Position numbers and translations under genes: made by a program. The notes beneath the pieces were generated by a model, which was given only the letters and a program-made list of their open reading frames with translations, searched no databases and was not told the origin of the DNA. Of a stretch of DNA of 20,723 bases, positions 6,863 to 14,787 are shown one piece after another. Origin of the DNA: Bacteroidota bacterium (GTDB lineage: Bacteria > Bacteroidota > Bacteroidia > Chitinophagales > Chitinophagaceae). Positions within the stretch are counted from its first letter, which is position 1; each line of letters starts with the position of its first letter. The stretch lies in NCBI GenBank assembly GCA_023416995.1, contig JAEZGI010000022.1, forward strand, positions 1 through 20,723, in the 5' to 3' direction.

Positions 6863-7756
6863 ATGCAAAACATTTCTGTTATTGGTGCGGGAACGATGGG
6901 TAACGGTATTGCGCACGTGTTTGCGCAGTCGGGTTATCGCGTGAGTCTGGTTGATCTGAACAAACAACAACTTGAAAATGCGCTTGCTGTTATCAGCAGA
7001 AACCTGGACAGGCAAATATCAAAAGGGGTAATCGCCGATTCTGCCAAAGCCGCTACTCTTGCAAACATTACGACATTCAACAGCATCCCCGACGGCGTTG
7101 CAGCTGCGGATCTTGTAGTTGAAGCCGCCTCGGAAAATGTTGCACTTAAGCTCGAGATCTTTCGCCAGTTAGATGCGTCTTCGCCCGCTGCTGCTATCCT
7201 GGCAACAAATACCTCATCGATCTCTATTACGCAAATAGCTGCTGTTACCAGCCGGCCCGCCCAGGTAATTGGTATGCACTTTATGAACCCGGTGCCGGTT
7301 ATGAAACTGGTTGAGGTGATTAACGGTTACGCCACCTCACGTGAAACTACTGAAGCAGTTACAGCTATCAGTGTCAGGCTCGGTAAGACTGTCAGTGTTG
7401 TAAATGACTATCCCGGCTTTATCGCTAACAGGATCCTGATGCCGATGATCAATGAGGCCATTTACTCGCTTTTTGAAGGTGTTGCCGGTGTGCAGGAGAT
7501 TGACACGGTTATGAAACTTGGTATGTCTCATCCGATGGGGCCATTGCAGCTCGCGGACTTTATAGGTCTGGATGTGTGTCTTTCGATTTTACAGGTACTT
7601 CAACAAGGATTTGGCAACCCAAAATATGCGCCATGCCCGCTTCTTATAAACATGGTGAACGCCGGTTACCTGGGTGTTAAGTCTGGTGAAGGATTTTATC
7701 GTTATAAGAGCGATAGCAAAGAGTTAATTGTCAGTGATCGTTTTTTAAACACCTGA
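6863..7756 (+). CDS. hbd: 3-hydroxybutyryl-CoA dehydrogenase
   Basis: 297-residue NAD-dependent dehydrogenase interconverting (S)-3-hydroxybutyryl-CoA (or other short 3-hydroxyacyl-CoAs) and the 3-oxoacyl-CoA. The start at 6863 gives MQNISVIGAGTMGNGIAH, with the nucleotide-binding G-x-G-x-x-G right at the N-terminus as in the family; the longer upstream frame overlaps the previous gene and is rejected. Other motifs are ATNTSSISI (114-122), GMHFMNPVPVMKLVE (137-151) with catalytic His139 and Glu151, and DYPGFIANRI (182-191) opening the dimerisation domain. The single-domain length fits Hbd and not the FadB multienzyme. Its acyl-CoA pathway partners are not nearby, and the upstream secreted protein has no obvious functional link. 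Confidence 0.94.
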   Translation: MQNISVIGAGTMGNGIAHVFAQSGYRVSLVDLNKQQLENALAVISRNLDRQISKGVIADSAKAATLANITTFNSIPDGVAAADLVVEAASENVALKLEIFRQLDASSPAAAILATNTSSISITQIAAVTSRPAQVIGMHFMNPVPVMKLVEVINGYATSRETTEAVTAISVRLGKTVSVVNDYPGFIANRILMPMINEAIYSLFEGVAGVQEIDTVMKLGMSHPMGPLQLADFIGLDVCLSILQVLQQGFGNPKYAPCPLLINMVNAGYLGVKSGEGFYRYKSDSKELIVSDRFLNT

Positions 7757-7798
7757 TAGAACAGAACGTCTTGCCGATCCATGTATGCCATCGTTTTC

Positions 7799-8416
7799 CT
7801 AAACTCCTGATTTAACGGGATGCGTTTCCAAACCCTGAATGTCCGACAGGTCATTTAAAGTGATCCCCGATATCTTCAGCGGCACTGCGATTACCATCTC
7901 GCAAAACAATTGCATCTCCTGTGATACGACCCGCGCGTTTCTTTGTTTTACTACGCGCATAATTTCATTCATTCTTGTATAATCAAAATGCAGCCTGTAA
8001 TAGGTTTCTATGTCTTTCCGAACTACCGGCGTTACCTGCAAAGCCATGCTAGCGGCCATCTTATAAGCATTGATGAGTCCTGGCACACCAAGTAAACTTC
8101 CCCCAAAATACCTGGTTACGATTACAAGCGTATTTGTAAGATCCTTACTGTCTATCTGACCCAGGATGGGTTTACCGGCGGTTCCGGCGGGTTCTCCGTC
8201 GTCACTGACGCGAAACGTTAATTTGTCTGCACCGATACGATAGGCAAAACAGTGATGCGTCGCTTTAGGATGAGTTTTGCGGATCTCTTCAAGACAGCGT
8301 TTGAAGTCGTCGGTGCTGGTAACGGGGAAAGCATTTGCGATGAATTTGCTGCCACGGTCCTTGTATTCAGCAGACGATGGCTGGGCAATAGTATTATACG
8401 ATTCAGCAATACTCAT
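7799..8416 (-). CDS. YigZ/IMPACT-family protein
   Basis: 205 residues. The N-terminal domain carries the UPF0029/IMPACT signature: a conserved S-K-F-I segment, THHCFAYR (53-60), DDGEPAGTAGKPIL (72-85) and LVIVTRYFGGSLLG (97-110). A small C-terminal EF-G-like domain (about 136-205) follows. Family members are linked to translation control in eukaryotes (IMPACT/YIH1), while the bacterial role is unclear. The start codon lies inside the last 14 bases of ribD in another frame, which suggests translational coupling. It converges with hbd across 42 bases with no visible terminator. Confidence 0.93.
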   Translation of the reverse strand: MSIAESYNTIAQPSSAEYKDRGSKFIANAFPVTSTDDFKRCLEEIRKTHPKATHHCFAYRIGADKLTFRVSDDGEPAGTAGKPILGQIDSKDLTNTLVIVTRYFGGSLLGVPGLINAYKMAASMALQVTPVVRKDIETYYRLHFDYTRMNEIMRVVKQRNARVVSQEMQLFCEMVIAVPLKISGITLNDLSDIQGLETHPVKSGV

Positions 8417-9485
8417 AATTGTGCAAAGAGTTTAGTTGGTAGGGATTCGCAGGGTTTTTGAACCAGCGTACCAGGTCGTGTTTCAACGTGATTTGGTTTA
8501 ACAGGACGGGATCCTTTAGAACCGGCGCGCTAACGCCTGTCCCTGCGAACAATTGTTGGTTGGTAATCACACGCGCTTCATCCCAGCATCCTGCATCAAT
8601 AAAAGATTGAAGCAGTTGTTGCCCGCCTTCAATCAAAACCGAGTTGATACCAAGCGCAGCAATGGATTGTATGATAGCAATAACACCGGTATTGTAATCA
8701 CCTTTTATATAACGAACAGGGCCGTCCGGATTTTCCCTGGTCTCATTCAGAACGATGGTTTGAACAGAACCATCAAAAAGCTTCAACGAGCCGGGTAACC
8801 GGAGCTTTCGGTCAATCACTATTCTTACCGGGTTGGTGCCCTTCCAATGTCGCACGTTAAGCTGAGGATCATCGGCCATCGCGGTTCCGGTACCGACCAT
8901 GATAGCCATTTCTTCGCTGCGCCAGCGATGGACCAATCGTTGTGTGAGATCATTACTTATCATCAACCGACCGGAAGTGCTTCCTATGAACCGGTCCGCA
9001 GTTTCGGCCCACTTCAATACGATATAGGGTCGTTTGTTTATATGATAAGTGAAGAAGCGACGGTTAAGCACTTTGCACAAGTCTTCCCGAACACCGGTTT
9101 CAACATGAACACCGGCCGCTTGTAATTTTCCAATGCCTTTACCATCTACTTCGGCATAAGGGTCACGTGCACCTATTATGACCTTACCTATGCGTTTGCT
9201 GATGATCAGATCCGCGCAAGGTGGCGTTTTCCCAAAATGGGCACAAGGCTCCAGTGACACATACATTGTCGCATCGGGAATAAGCGTTTCGTCGTCCGGA
9301 GAAACCGAGCGCAAACAATTCACTTCAGCATGCGCCTCACCATAACGTTCGTGAAAACCTTCGCCGATGATCCGATCGTTATGCACCAACACCGCGCCTA
9401 CCAGTGGGTTTGACCCCGTATTGCCGGCAGCCTGCAAAGCCAGGTGTACACAACGCTCCATGTATTTCTCCGAATCCACATTCAT
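8403..9485 (-). CDS. ribD: Bifunctional riboflavin biosynthesis deaminase/reductase
   Basis: 360 residues catalysing two consecutive riboflavin steps: deamination of the pyrimidine intermediate, then NADPH-dependent reduction of the ribosyl side chain. The deaminase domain (about 1-145) has the zinc motifs H52-A-E54 and SLEPC81AHFGKTPPC90. The reductase domain (about 150-360) has KWAETADRFIG (158-168), the VGTGTAMADDPQLNVR segment and IEGGQQLL (285-292). The start at 9485 is chosen because it is an ATG just after a -7 box and gives the usual family N-terminus. The upstream extension starts inside prmC and is rejected. It overlaps the yigZ-like gene. No other rib genes or FMN riboswitch are in the window. 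Confidence 0.95.
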   Translation of the reverse strand: MNVDSEKYMERCVHLALQAAGNTGSNPLVGAVLVHNDRIIGEGFHERYGEAHAEVNCLRSVSPDDETLIPDATMYVSLEPCAHFGKTPPCADLIISKRIGKVIIGARDPYAEVDGKGIGKLQAAGVHVETGVREDLCKVLNRRFFTYHINKRPYIVLKWAETADRFIGSTSGRLMISNDLTQRLVHRWRSEEMAIMVGTGTAMADDPQLNVRHWKGTNPVRIVIDRKLRLPGSLKLFDGSVQTIVLNETRENPDGPVRYIKGDYNTGVIAIIQSIAALGINSVLIEGGQQLLQSFIDAGCWDEARVITNQQLFAGTGVSAPVLKDPVLLNQITLKHDLVRWFKNPANPYQLNSLHNYEYC

Positions 9486-9494
9486 ATCAATCGT

Positions 9495-9502
9495 CAAAAA
9501 TA
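9495..9502 (-). promoter_or_regulatory. Putative -7 box for ribD
   Basis: On the minus strand this reads TATTTTTG, a perfect TAnnTTTG, nine bases before the ribD ATG. It lies in the 47-base gap shared with prmC and occupies about the place where prmC's -33 element would fall. Confidence 0.45.
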
Positions 9503-9517
9503 ATTCATTTTGACCAC

Positions 9518-9525
9518 TACCTTTG
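9518..9525 (+). promoter_or_regulatory. Putative -7 box for prmC
   Basis: TACCTTTG, a perfect TAnnTTTG, ends seven bases before the prmC ATG at 9533. No clear -33 TTG occurs at the usual spacing. The box faces away from the ribD box, and the two are only 15 bases apart. Confidence 0.5.
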
Positions 9526-9532
9526 TGTTTAC

Positions 9533-10375
9533 ATGAATCTACAGGAAGCCGGTACATCGCTGCGACAATCTCTCACAACTATATACGAACCACGTGAGGC
9601 CTCGAACATTGCCGATTGGGTGATGGAAAAATTAACCGGTCTCAACAAACTTGACCGGCTTATAAAAAAATCACAGCCGCTGGATGACATGCAATTGGGC
9701 TTATTCAATGAATATGTTTCGGCCTTATTGGATCATAAACCGGTGCAATATGTTCTGGGAGAAGCTCCTTTTTACCGGGTAAATTTTTATGTAAATAAAC
9801 ACGTATTAATTCCCAGACCCGAAACAGAGGAACTGGTTGAATGGATGCTCCATACTACAAAAGAAAATGCTTCGGTGCTTGATATCGGCACAGGGAGTGG
9901 TTGCATTGCGATCAGTATCAAACTAAACAAACCTTCATGCGAAGTAAGTGCGTGTGATATCAGTGAAGCGGCCCTGGAAATTGCCCGTACCAATATGAAC
10001 AGTTTGAAAGCACCGGTAACACTGGTGCGATGCAATATCCTTGATGAATCGGAATATGGAACGTTGGGCGACTATGATGTGATCATAAGCAATCCGCCAT
10101 ATATTCCCGAATCAGACAAAGATTCGATGCATTCAAATGTATTATTACACGAACCGCATCTTGCTTTGTTCACCGGTGATGATGCTTTTGTATTTTATCG
10201 TGCTATAACAAAATTTGCGCAAACACATCTTACAGTAAATGGCAGTATCTTTTTTGAGATCCACGAAACAGGTGACAAAGAGGTAATAGATATCCTGCAC
10301 GAAGCGGGATTTAACCACACTGAACTCAAACATGACCTTTATGGCAAGGCACGTATGATCAGGGCGACAAGATAA
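9533..10375 (+). CDS. prmC: Peptide chain release factor N5-glutamine methyltransferase
   Basis: 280-residue SAM-dependent methyltransferase that methylates the Gln of the GGQ motif in release factors RF1/RF2, improving termination. The N-terminal helical domain (1-75) precedes the catalytic domain: LIPRPETEELV (92-102), the SAM motif DIGTGSGCIAI (117-127), the acidic D142 loop and the catalytic NPPY (187-190). The C-terminal GKARMIRA is typical. The start at 9533 fits the family N-terminus; the longer frame reaches into ribD. It is divergent from ribD with a 47-base gap and converges on exbD across 23 bases. HemK-like annotation is possible, but the motifs fit PrmC well. Confidence 0.95.
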   Translation: MNLQEAGTSLRQSLTTIYEPREASNIADWVMEKLTGLNKLDRLIKKSQPLDDMQLGLFNEYVSALLDHKPVQYVLGEAPFYRVNFYVNKHVLIPRPETEELVEWMLHTTKENASVLDIGTGSGCIAISIKLNKPSCEVSACDISEAALEIARTNMNSLKAPVTLVRCNILDESEYGTLGDYDVIISNPPYIPESDKDSMHSNVLLHEPHLALFTGDDAFVFYRAITKFAQTHLTVNGSIFFEIHETGDKEVIDILHEAGFNHTELKHDLYGKARMIRATR

Positions 10376-10398
10376 AACGAAGCTGAATTGCCATTGGC

Positions 10399-10803
10399 TT
10401 ATTGTACGCCGGTTTTGTCGACCATGAGTACAGTTCTTGCGCCAAGTTCACGTGCAACGCGCATTACTGCGACAACCTCTTCAACAGGTACCGTTTTATC
10501 GGCATTGATAGCAATGGTGGCATTGGAAGAATCCTTTGCGATAAGTGGCTGCAGTGTAGCACGAAGATTTTCCGAAGCCACCACTTTACCGTTTACAATG
10601 AACTGATCTTTTGTATCAATGTTGACCACCACATTCTGCTTGGCTTTTGTATCACCTTTTGCTTTTGGTGTTGACAGCTTGATCACGTTCGGATTGGCCA
10701 GTGTAGCGGCTATCAGAAAGAACATTAAAAGTATAAACAGAATATCATTCAGTGGCCCCGTATGGACCTCAGCATGCGATCTTAATCTTTTCCTGATATT
10801 CAT
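10399..10803 (-). CDS. exbD: ExbD/TolR-family biopolymer transport protein
   Basis: 134 residues with a short cytoplasmic N-terminus (MNIRKRLRSH), one transmembrane helix about residues 21-36, and a periplasmic C-terminal domain. Asp20 in the LNDILFILLMFFLIA segment sits at the position of the proton-responsive Asp of ExbD/TolR. The periplasmic part has the family pattern VVVNIDTKDQFIVNGK and ATIAINADKTVPVEEVV. It works with ExbB to turn proton-motive force into mechanical energy for TonB- or Tol-type systems. It lies 25 bases downstream of exbB on the same strand, so they form a two-gene unit. No TonB or second ExbD gene is adjacent. Confidence 0.92.
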   Translation of the reverse strand: MNIRKRLRSHAEVHTGPLNDILFILLMFFLIAATLANPNVIKLSTPKAKGDTKAKQNVVVNIDTKDQFIVNGKVVASENLRATLQPLIAKDSSNATIAINADKTVPVEEVVAVMRVARELGARTVLMVDKTGVQ

Positions 10804-10828
10804 AGAAATGCTTCGGAGTTAAATAATG

Positions 10829-11518
10829 TTAACGGGTAGGTTCCTGCAATATGTCAGCAAACTCGGCACTTGCCGCTTCCATACGGTTAGCTGTCTTATC
10901 AATCTGGGTATTCAGATAGTTATGTGCTATGTAAGCAAGCAAGCCTATGATAAGACCCACTGCCGAAGTAATAAGTTTGGTGTAAATACCATCGGCCATT
11001 GACTGGATCGTGAATTCGCCGGTGGATGCCAGGCGGAAAAACAACTGGAACATTCCGAAGATCGTTCCAAGGAACCCGAACATGGGTGCGATCCCTGCTA
11101 TCAATGAAAGTATGTTGAGGTTTTTTTCAAGTTTATACATCTCGAGTTTACCTACATTTTCCATACTGCTTTCGATGGCATCAATTGGTTTACCGATACG
11201 CTGAATACCTTTATCAATGATCCGCGCAACTGGATTATTGGTATTCCTTGCAAGAGATCTTGCGGCTGTCAGATTACCGGTAACAATATTATCGCGGATA
11301 ATATTCATGAAGTTTCCCTCAAGTTTTGAGGCTTTCTGGATGTAAAGCAATCTTTCAAAAAATACGAAGACGGCAATCACAAACAGGATTACCAGCGGAA
11401 TCATCAGTACCCCTCCTTTGGCAAGCATATCCATTATACTGATTTCAGGAGCTGTTGCAGCGGGCAGGTTTTGCGCAGCGTTATTTAAAGTATCAATCTG
11501 TAGGAAAAACCAATTCAT
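10829..11518 (-). CDS. exbB: ExbB/TolQ/MotA-family proton channel protein
   Basis: 229 residues with three predicted transmembrane helices at about 37-55, 136-162 and 184-203, and a cytoplasmic loop between the first and second. The second helix region carries the signature IAGIAPMFGFLGTIFGMFQLF (start about 140) and the third has LITSAVGLIIGLLAYI (182-197), the two most conserved ExbB segments. It forms the pentameric stator that houses the ExbD helices in the inner membrane. The N-terminal 30 residues are periplasmic-like and variable. It is upstream of exbD; the divergent bdr-like gene starts 129 bases away. Whether it powers TonB, a Tol-Pal system or gliding cannot be told from sequence. 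Confidence 0.94.
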   Translation of the reverse strand: MNWFFLQIDTLNNAAQNLPAATAPEISIMDMLAKGGVLMIPLVILFVIAVFVFFERLLYIQKASKLEGNFMNIIRDNIVTGNLTAARSLARNTNNPVARIIDKGIQRIGKPIDAIESSMENVGKLEMYKLEKNLNILSLIAGIAPMFGFLGTIFGMFQLFFRLASTGEFTIQSMADGIYTKLITSAVGLIIGLLAYIAHNYLNTQIDKTANRMEAASAEFADILQEPTR

Positions 11519-11633
11519 CCGTAGGTTGTTTTAATGCTGTAAATGTAAACAAATGTGTGCCTAAAACGATTTTCGCTGCGCGATATTTCTTAAAGCTTTG
11601 TTACTATTGGCAGCGGGAAAGTTCAATTAGCTT

Positions 11634-11641
11634 TAATTTTA
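11634..11641 (+). promoter_or_regulatory. Possible promoter of the bdr-like gene
   Basis: TAATTTTA differs from TAnnTTTG only in the last base and ends six bases before the ATG at 11648. A TTGG element at 11607-11610 is about 24 bases upstream, near the expected -33 spacing. This is a near-consensus match only. Confidence 0.3.
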
Positions 11642-11647
11642 CACATC

Positions 11648-12616
11648 ATGATGAAAGGATATGACCTGGTAATAATAGGCGGCGGTCCTATTGGTATCGC
11701 TTGCGGGCTGGCGGCCAGGCAGCATAATATCAGTTATGTAATACTCGAAAAAGGATGCCTTGTCAATTCACTGTTCAACTACCCGGTAAACATGACGTTT
11801 TTCTCCACCTCGGAAAAACTTGAGATCGGCAATATTCCTTTTGTTTCAAATAACATCAAACCCACCCGGCCCGAAGCATTGGAATATTACCGCCGTGTGG
11901 CCACTTCGAATGAACTAAACATTCACCTGCAGGAGCAGGTAAACGAGGTGGCTCAAACAGGAGCTGGTTTTGCGGTCACTACCTCCCGGGGTCATATATA
12001 CGAATCCACTTACGTAGTGATAGCTACGGGTTTTTTTGATGTACCGGTACTGATGGACGTACCTGGTGAAGATTTATCGAAAGTGACGCATTACTATAAG
12101 GACCCTCATTTTTATGCCATGCAGAATGTACTGGTAGTTGGTGCAAGTAACTCTGCTGTTGATGCGGCACTTGAAACGTATCGCAAAGGTGCAAATGTTA
12201 CCATGGTAGTGAAAGGCGATGAAATCAGTCACCGGGTAAAATACTGGGTCCGGCCCGACATACTTAACCGCATTAAAGAAGGCAGTATAAAGGCTTACTT
12301 TAATTCAAAGATTGCAGGCATTACACCCGAAGCCGTGGAAATCGCAACACCAGACGGAACAGTAACGGTCCAGAATGACTATGTGATCGCGATGACCGGC
12401 TATAAACCGAACTTTGATTTGCTTCGCCAGGCAGGTGTAATTCTTTCTGACGACGACAAGGTTTGCCCTACCTATCATCGTGAAACCATGGAGAGTAATA
12501 TACCTGGTCTTTATCTTGCCGGCGTTGTGTGTGGTGGCATGAATACACATGAATGGTTCATCGAAAACTCCCGCGAACATGCTGTACGCATCATAGCCGA
12601 CATCGCCGGTAAGTGA
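11648..12616 (+). CDS. YpdA-family putative bacillithiol disulfide reductase
   Basis: 322-residue two-domain flavoprotein. The FAD motif IIGGGPIGIACG (9-20) and the NADPH motif LVVGASNSAVDAA (162-174) are both intact, and the family-specific segments FFSTSEKLEIG (51-61) and GYKPNFDLL (251-259) are present. Such enzymes (Bdr/YpdA) are proposed to reduce oxidised bacillithiol using NADPH. In the Firmicutes enzyme the FAD motif is GGGPCG, with a conserved Cys14 implicated in activity. Here the equivalent residue is Ile15, so the mechanism or substrate may differ; I recall this substitution as common in Bacteroidota. Two tandem ATGs start the gene (11648 and 11651). Its TGA directly abuts the pepT stop. 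Confidence 0.9.
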   Translation: MMKGYDLVIIGGGPIGIACGLAARQHNISYVILEKGCLVNSLFNYPVNMTFFSTSEKLEIGNIPFVSNNIKPTRPEALEYYRRVATSNELNIHLQEQVNEVAQTGAGFAVTTSRGHIYESTYVVIATGFFDVPVLMDVPGEDLSKVTHYYKDPHFYAMQNVLVVGASNSAVDAALETYRKGANVTMVVKGDEISHRVKYWVRPDILNRIKEGSIKAYFNSKIAGITPEAVEIATPDGTVTVQNDYVIAMTGYKPNFDLLRQAGVILSDDDKVCPTYHRETMESNIPGLYLAGVVCGGMNTHEWFIENSREHAVRIIADIAGK

Positions 12617-13864
12617 TCACGATTTTTCTTCCCAGATACCTGCTAGGTGAACAATGCTTTTTACACTTTTCTGCATATCCTGCACGCTTACATATTCATG
12701 TTTACCATGAAATGCCATTTCACCCGTGAAAATGTTAGGACAGGGTAAACCCATATGCGAAAGACGCGAGCCGTCTGTGCCGCCCCTGGCACTGTGTCTT
12801 AGAACATGAACGCCGGCCCGGCGGATAGCTTCTACCGCATATTCAGAAATTAAAGGATGTTGGTCAATCACATCTTTCATGTTGCGATACTGTTCTTCAA
12901 CACTGGCCTCGTAACGTGCCCCGGGATAGGTTTCCAGCGCATCCTCGGCTTTCTGTTTTACATAGTCCACGTAAGCGTTCACCTTGTGCGTGTAAAAATC
13001 GCGTAAGATCAATTGAACCGTTGCCTGTTCAACATTACCTTCGATACTTACAGGATGAACAAAACCATATCTCCCATCAGTGGTTTCCGGAGAAAATTCA
13101 TCTTTTGGGAATTGCTCCAGGAAATGAGCCGCTACTTTCATGGCATTGATCATCTTCCCTTTGGCATAACCAGGATGTGCACTTACACCGTAAAATGTGA
13201 GCTTCATGCTATTGGCAGAAAAGGTTTCATCTTCATATGAACCCAGCTCACTTCCATCTAATGTATATCCAAAATCAGCCCCGAGTTTTTCAATGTTTAC
13301 CTTGTCAACACCGTGACCAATTTCTTCATCGGGCGTAAATAATATTTTGATAGTGCCATGTAAAAACGAAGGATTGTTCATTACATAATTAGCCATATCC
13401 ATAATTACTGCAACACCCGCCTTATCATCTGCACCAAGCAAGGTTAACCCGGACGCAGTTATGATATCATCTCCTTTTTTTTGAAGCAGGTATGGATGTG
13501 CATCCGTACTTATCACCTGCGAGGGATCGTCGGGCAATACAATATCACTGCCATCATAATTATGGTGAACTATTGGTTTCACATTGGCGCCACTGCAATC
13601 CGGTGCAGTATCAACATGAGCACAAAAACAGATTACAGGTACTTGTTTTGTTGTGTTTGAAGGTATTGTTGCATAAACATACCCGTATTCATCAAGATGG
13701 GCATCAGCGATGCCTAACTGGTGCAATTCGCTTACGAGCAACCGGCTCAGATCTTTTTGTTTTTCTGTAGATGGCTGAGTAGCTGAAGCAGGATCGCTTT
13801 GAGTGTCTATCTGCACATATCTCAGAAATCGCTCCGCAACCGTGTATTCATAATTTTCAAACAT
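12617..13864 (-). CDS. pepT: Peptidase T (tripeptide aminopeptidase)
   Basis: 415-residue M20-family dizinc aminopeptidase that removes the N-terminal residue of tripeptides in the cytoplasm. Metal and catalytic residues are visible: H83 and D85 in CAHVDTAPD, D146 in GADDKAG, and E180-E181 in FTPDEEIGHG (176-185). The dimerisation-domain motif GVSAHPGYAKGKMINA (226-241) and the final RGGTDGSRLSHMGLPCPN are typical. The start at 13864 is preferred over an ATG ten codons upstream because it gives the usual MFENYEYTVAERFL start. It is also preceded by AAGGA at a good spacing, one of the few Shine-Dalgarno-like sites here. It ends immediately against the bdr-like stop. Confidence 0.95.
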   Translation of the reverse strand: MFENYEYTVAERFLRYVQIDTQSDPASATQPSTEKQKDLSRLLVSELHQLGIADAHLDEYGYVYATIPSNTTKQVPVICFCAHVDTAPDCSGANVKPIVHHNYDGSDIVLPDDPSQVISTDAHPYLLQKKGDDIITASGLTLLGADDKAGVAVIMDMANYVMNNPSFLHGTIKILFTPDEEIGHGVDKVNIEKLGADFGYTLDGSELGSYEDETFSANSMKLTFYGVSAHPGYAKGKMINAMKVAAHFLEQFPKDEFSPETTDGRYGFVHPVSIEGNVEQATVQLILRDFYTHKVNAYVDYVKQKAEDALETYPGARYEASVEEQYRNMKDVIDQHPLISEYAVEAIRRAGVHVLRHSARGGTDGSRLSHMGLPCPNIFTGEMAFHGKHEYVSVQDMQKSVKSIVHLAGIWEEKS

Positions 13865-13872
13865 GTAATCCT

Positions 13873-13880
13873 TATTTTTG
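13873..13880 (+). promoter_or_regulatory. Possible -7 box for the CPBP gene
   Basis: TATTTTTG is a perfect TAnnTTTG on the plus strand, 38 bases before the CPBP start, in the 54-base gap shared with pepT. No -33 element is evident, and the match is A/T-rich, so chance is possible. Confidence 0.3.
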
Positions 13881-13918
13881 GCAAGATAAAACATCTATAT
13901 CCATTGTGCCCTGCTAAA

Positions 13919-14734
13919 ATGCCGCTTATTCGTGCTGGCTGGATGCGCACATTATTATTTTTTGCTGCCTTCCTGCTGATCTATCTGCTGACGGACCTTG
14001 TGTATACCAGGTTGTATATCTCGACCGATTTGCCGCTGCTGTATGCCGGTGCAATGGTGTTTGCTGTCGCTGCAGTAATTACGGTTCCGCCATTTGTGCT
14101 GTTTGTTGATGCGCGATCGGTGCGATCCATCGGATTTGATTATACGGGTCGCCGACGAGATGCAATCACCGGTGCTTTGTTATCACTGGTTCTGCTGGCG
14201 GTCACTTCAGTGATCCTCCTGTTAAACAACAATCTCCGTGTGCGTGATGGTTTCATCTCACCCGGAGGTTTGTTTGCCGGTTTTGGGATCATGTGTCTCG
14301 TTGCCGTTGCTGAAGAAATGGTATTTCGTGGTTACATTCTCGGCAACCTGATGTTATCATTCAATAAGGGATTGGCACTGTTTATCTCTGCCATGTTGTT
14401 TTCGTTTTTACATACCAGTAATCCAGGCATTTCCGCTGTTGCAGTGTTGAATGTATTTCTTGCAGGTTTGCTGTTGGGTCTAAACTATATCTACACCAGG
14501 AACCTCTGGTTCAGCATTTGTTTTCATCTGCTCTGGAACTTCGTGCAGGGACCCATACTGGGGTTTAATGTAAGTGGCTTACAACATGAAAGTCTTCTTC
14601 ACGTAACGCTTACCGGAAACAAATTGCTGACCGGTGATCCCTTTGGCCTTGAGGGTTCCCTTTTGTTAACCGTGCTGCTGGCCTGCACTGTTTTATTATT
14701 GAACCGTTATTATCAACGAAAGCAGCACTCCTGA
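13919..14734 (+). CDS. CPBP-family intramembrane glutamic endopeptidase
   Basis: 271-residue polytopic membrane protein with about seven to eight hydrophobic segments. The CPBP (Abi/Rce1-like) active-site motifs are present in order: E132-E133-x3-R137 in VAEEMVFRGYI, H165 in FSFLHTSNPG and H203-x3-N207 in CFHLLWNF. Family members are membrane proteases acting on prenylated proteins, bacteriocin-related peptides or regulators; the substrate here is unknown. The start at 13919 is chosen because the longer frame lies inside pepT and adds an uncharacteristic extension. The gene diverges from pepT and converges on the FKBP gene. Confidence 0.9.
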   Translation: MPLIRAGWMRTLLFFAAFLLIYLLTDLVYTRLYISTDLPLLYAGAMVFAVAAVITVPPFVLFVDARSVRSIGFDYTGRRRDAITGALLSLVLLAVTSVILLLNNNLRVRDGFISPGGLFAGFGIMCLVAVAEEMVFRGYILGNLMLSFNKGLALFISAMLFSFLHTSNPGISAVAVLNVFLAGLLLGLNYIYTRNLWFSICFHLLWNFVQGPILGFNVSGLQHESLLHVTLTGNKLLTGDPFGLEGSLLLTVLLACTVLLLNRYYQRKQHS

Positions 14735-14737
14735 AAA

Positions 14738-14767
14738 TAAAAAACCCGGTCAGTTTTGCTGACCGGG
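14738..14767 (-). terminator. Rho-independent terminator of the FKBP gene
   Basis: Nine-bp perfect stem CCCGGTCAG (14745-14753) / CTGACCGGG (14759-14767) with a five-base loop. The A-rich tract at 14734-14744 becomes a U-tract when read on the minus strand, so it terminates the FKBP gene ending at 14788. The plus-strand side lacks a T-run, so it is a poorer terminator for the CPBP gene. Confidence 0.88.
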
Positions 14768-14787
14768 ATAACTAATGTATTGTAGCA

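Noticed and set aside
9404..9532. Upstream extension of prmC to an earlier start
   Set aside because: It would encode 43 extra residues inside ribD and does not resemble the PrmC N-terminus. The start at 9533 follows a -7 box.
13799..13918. N-terminal extension of the CPBP protein
   Set aside because: The extra 40 codons overlap pepT on the opposite strand and add a cysteine/basic stretch not typical for the family.
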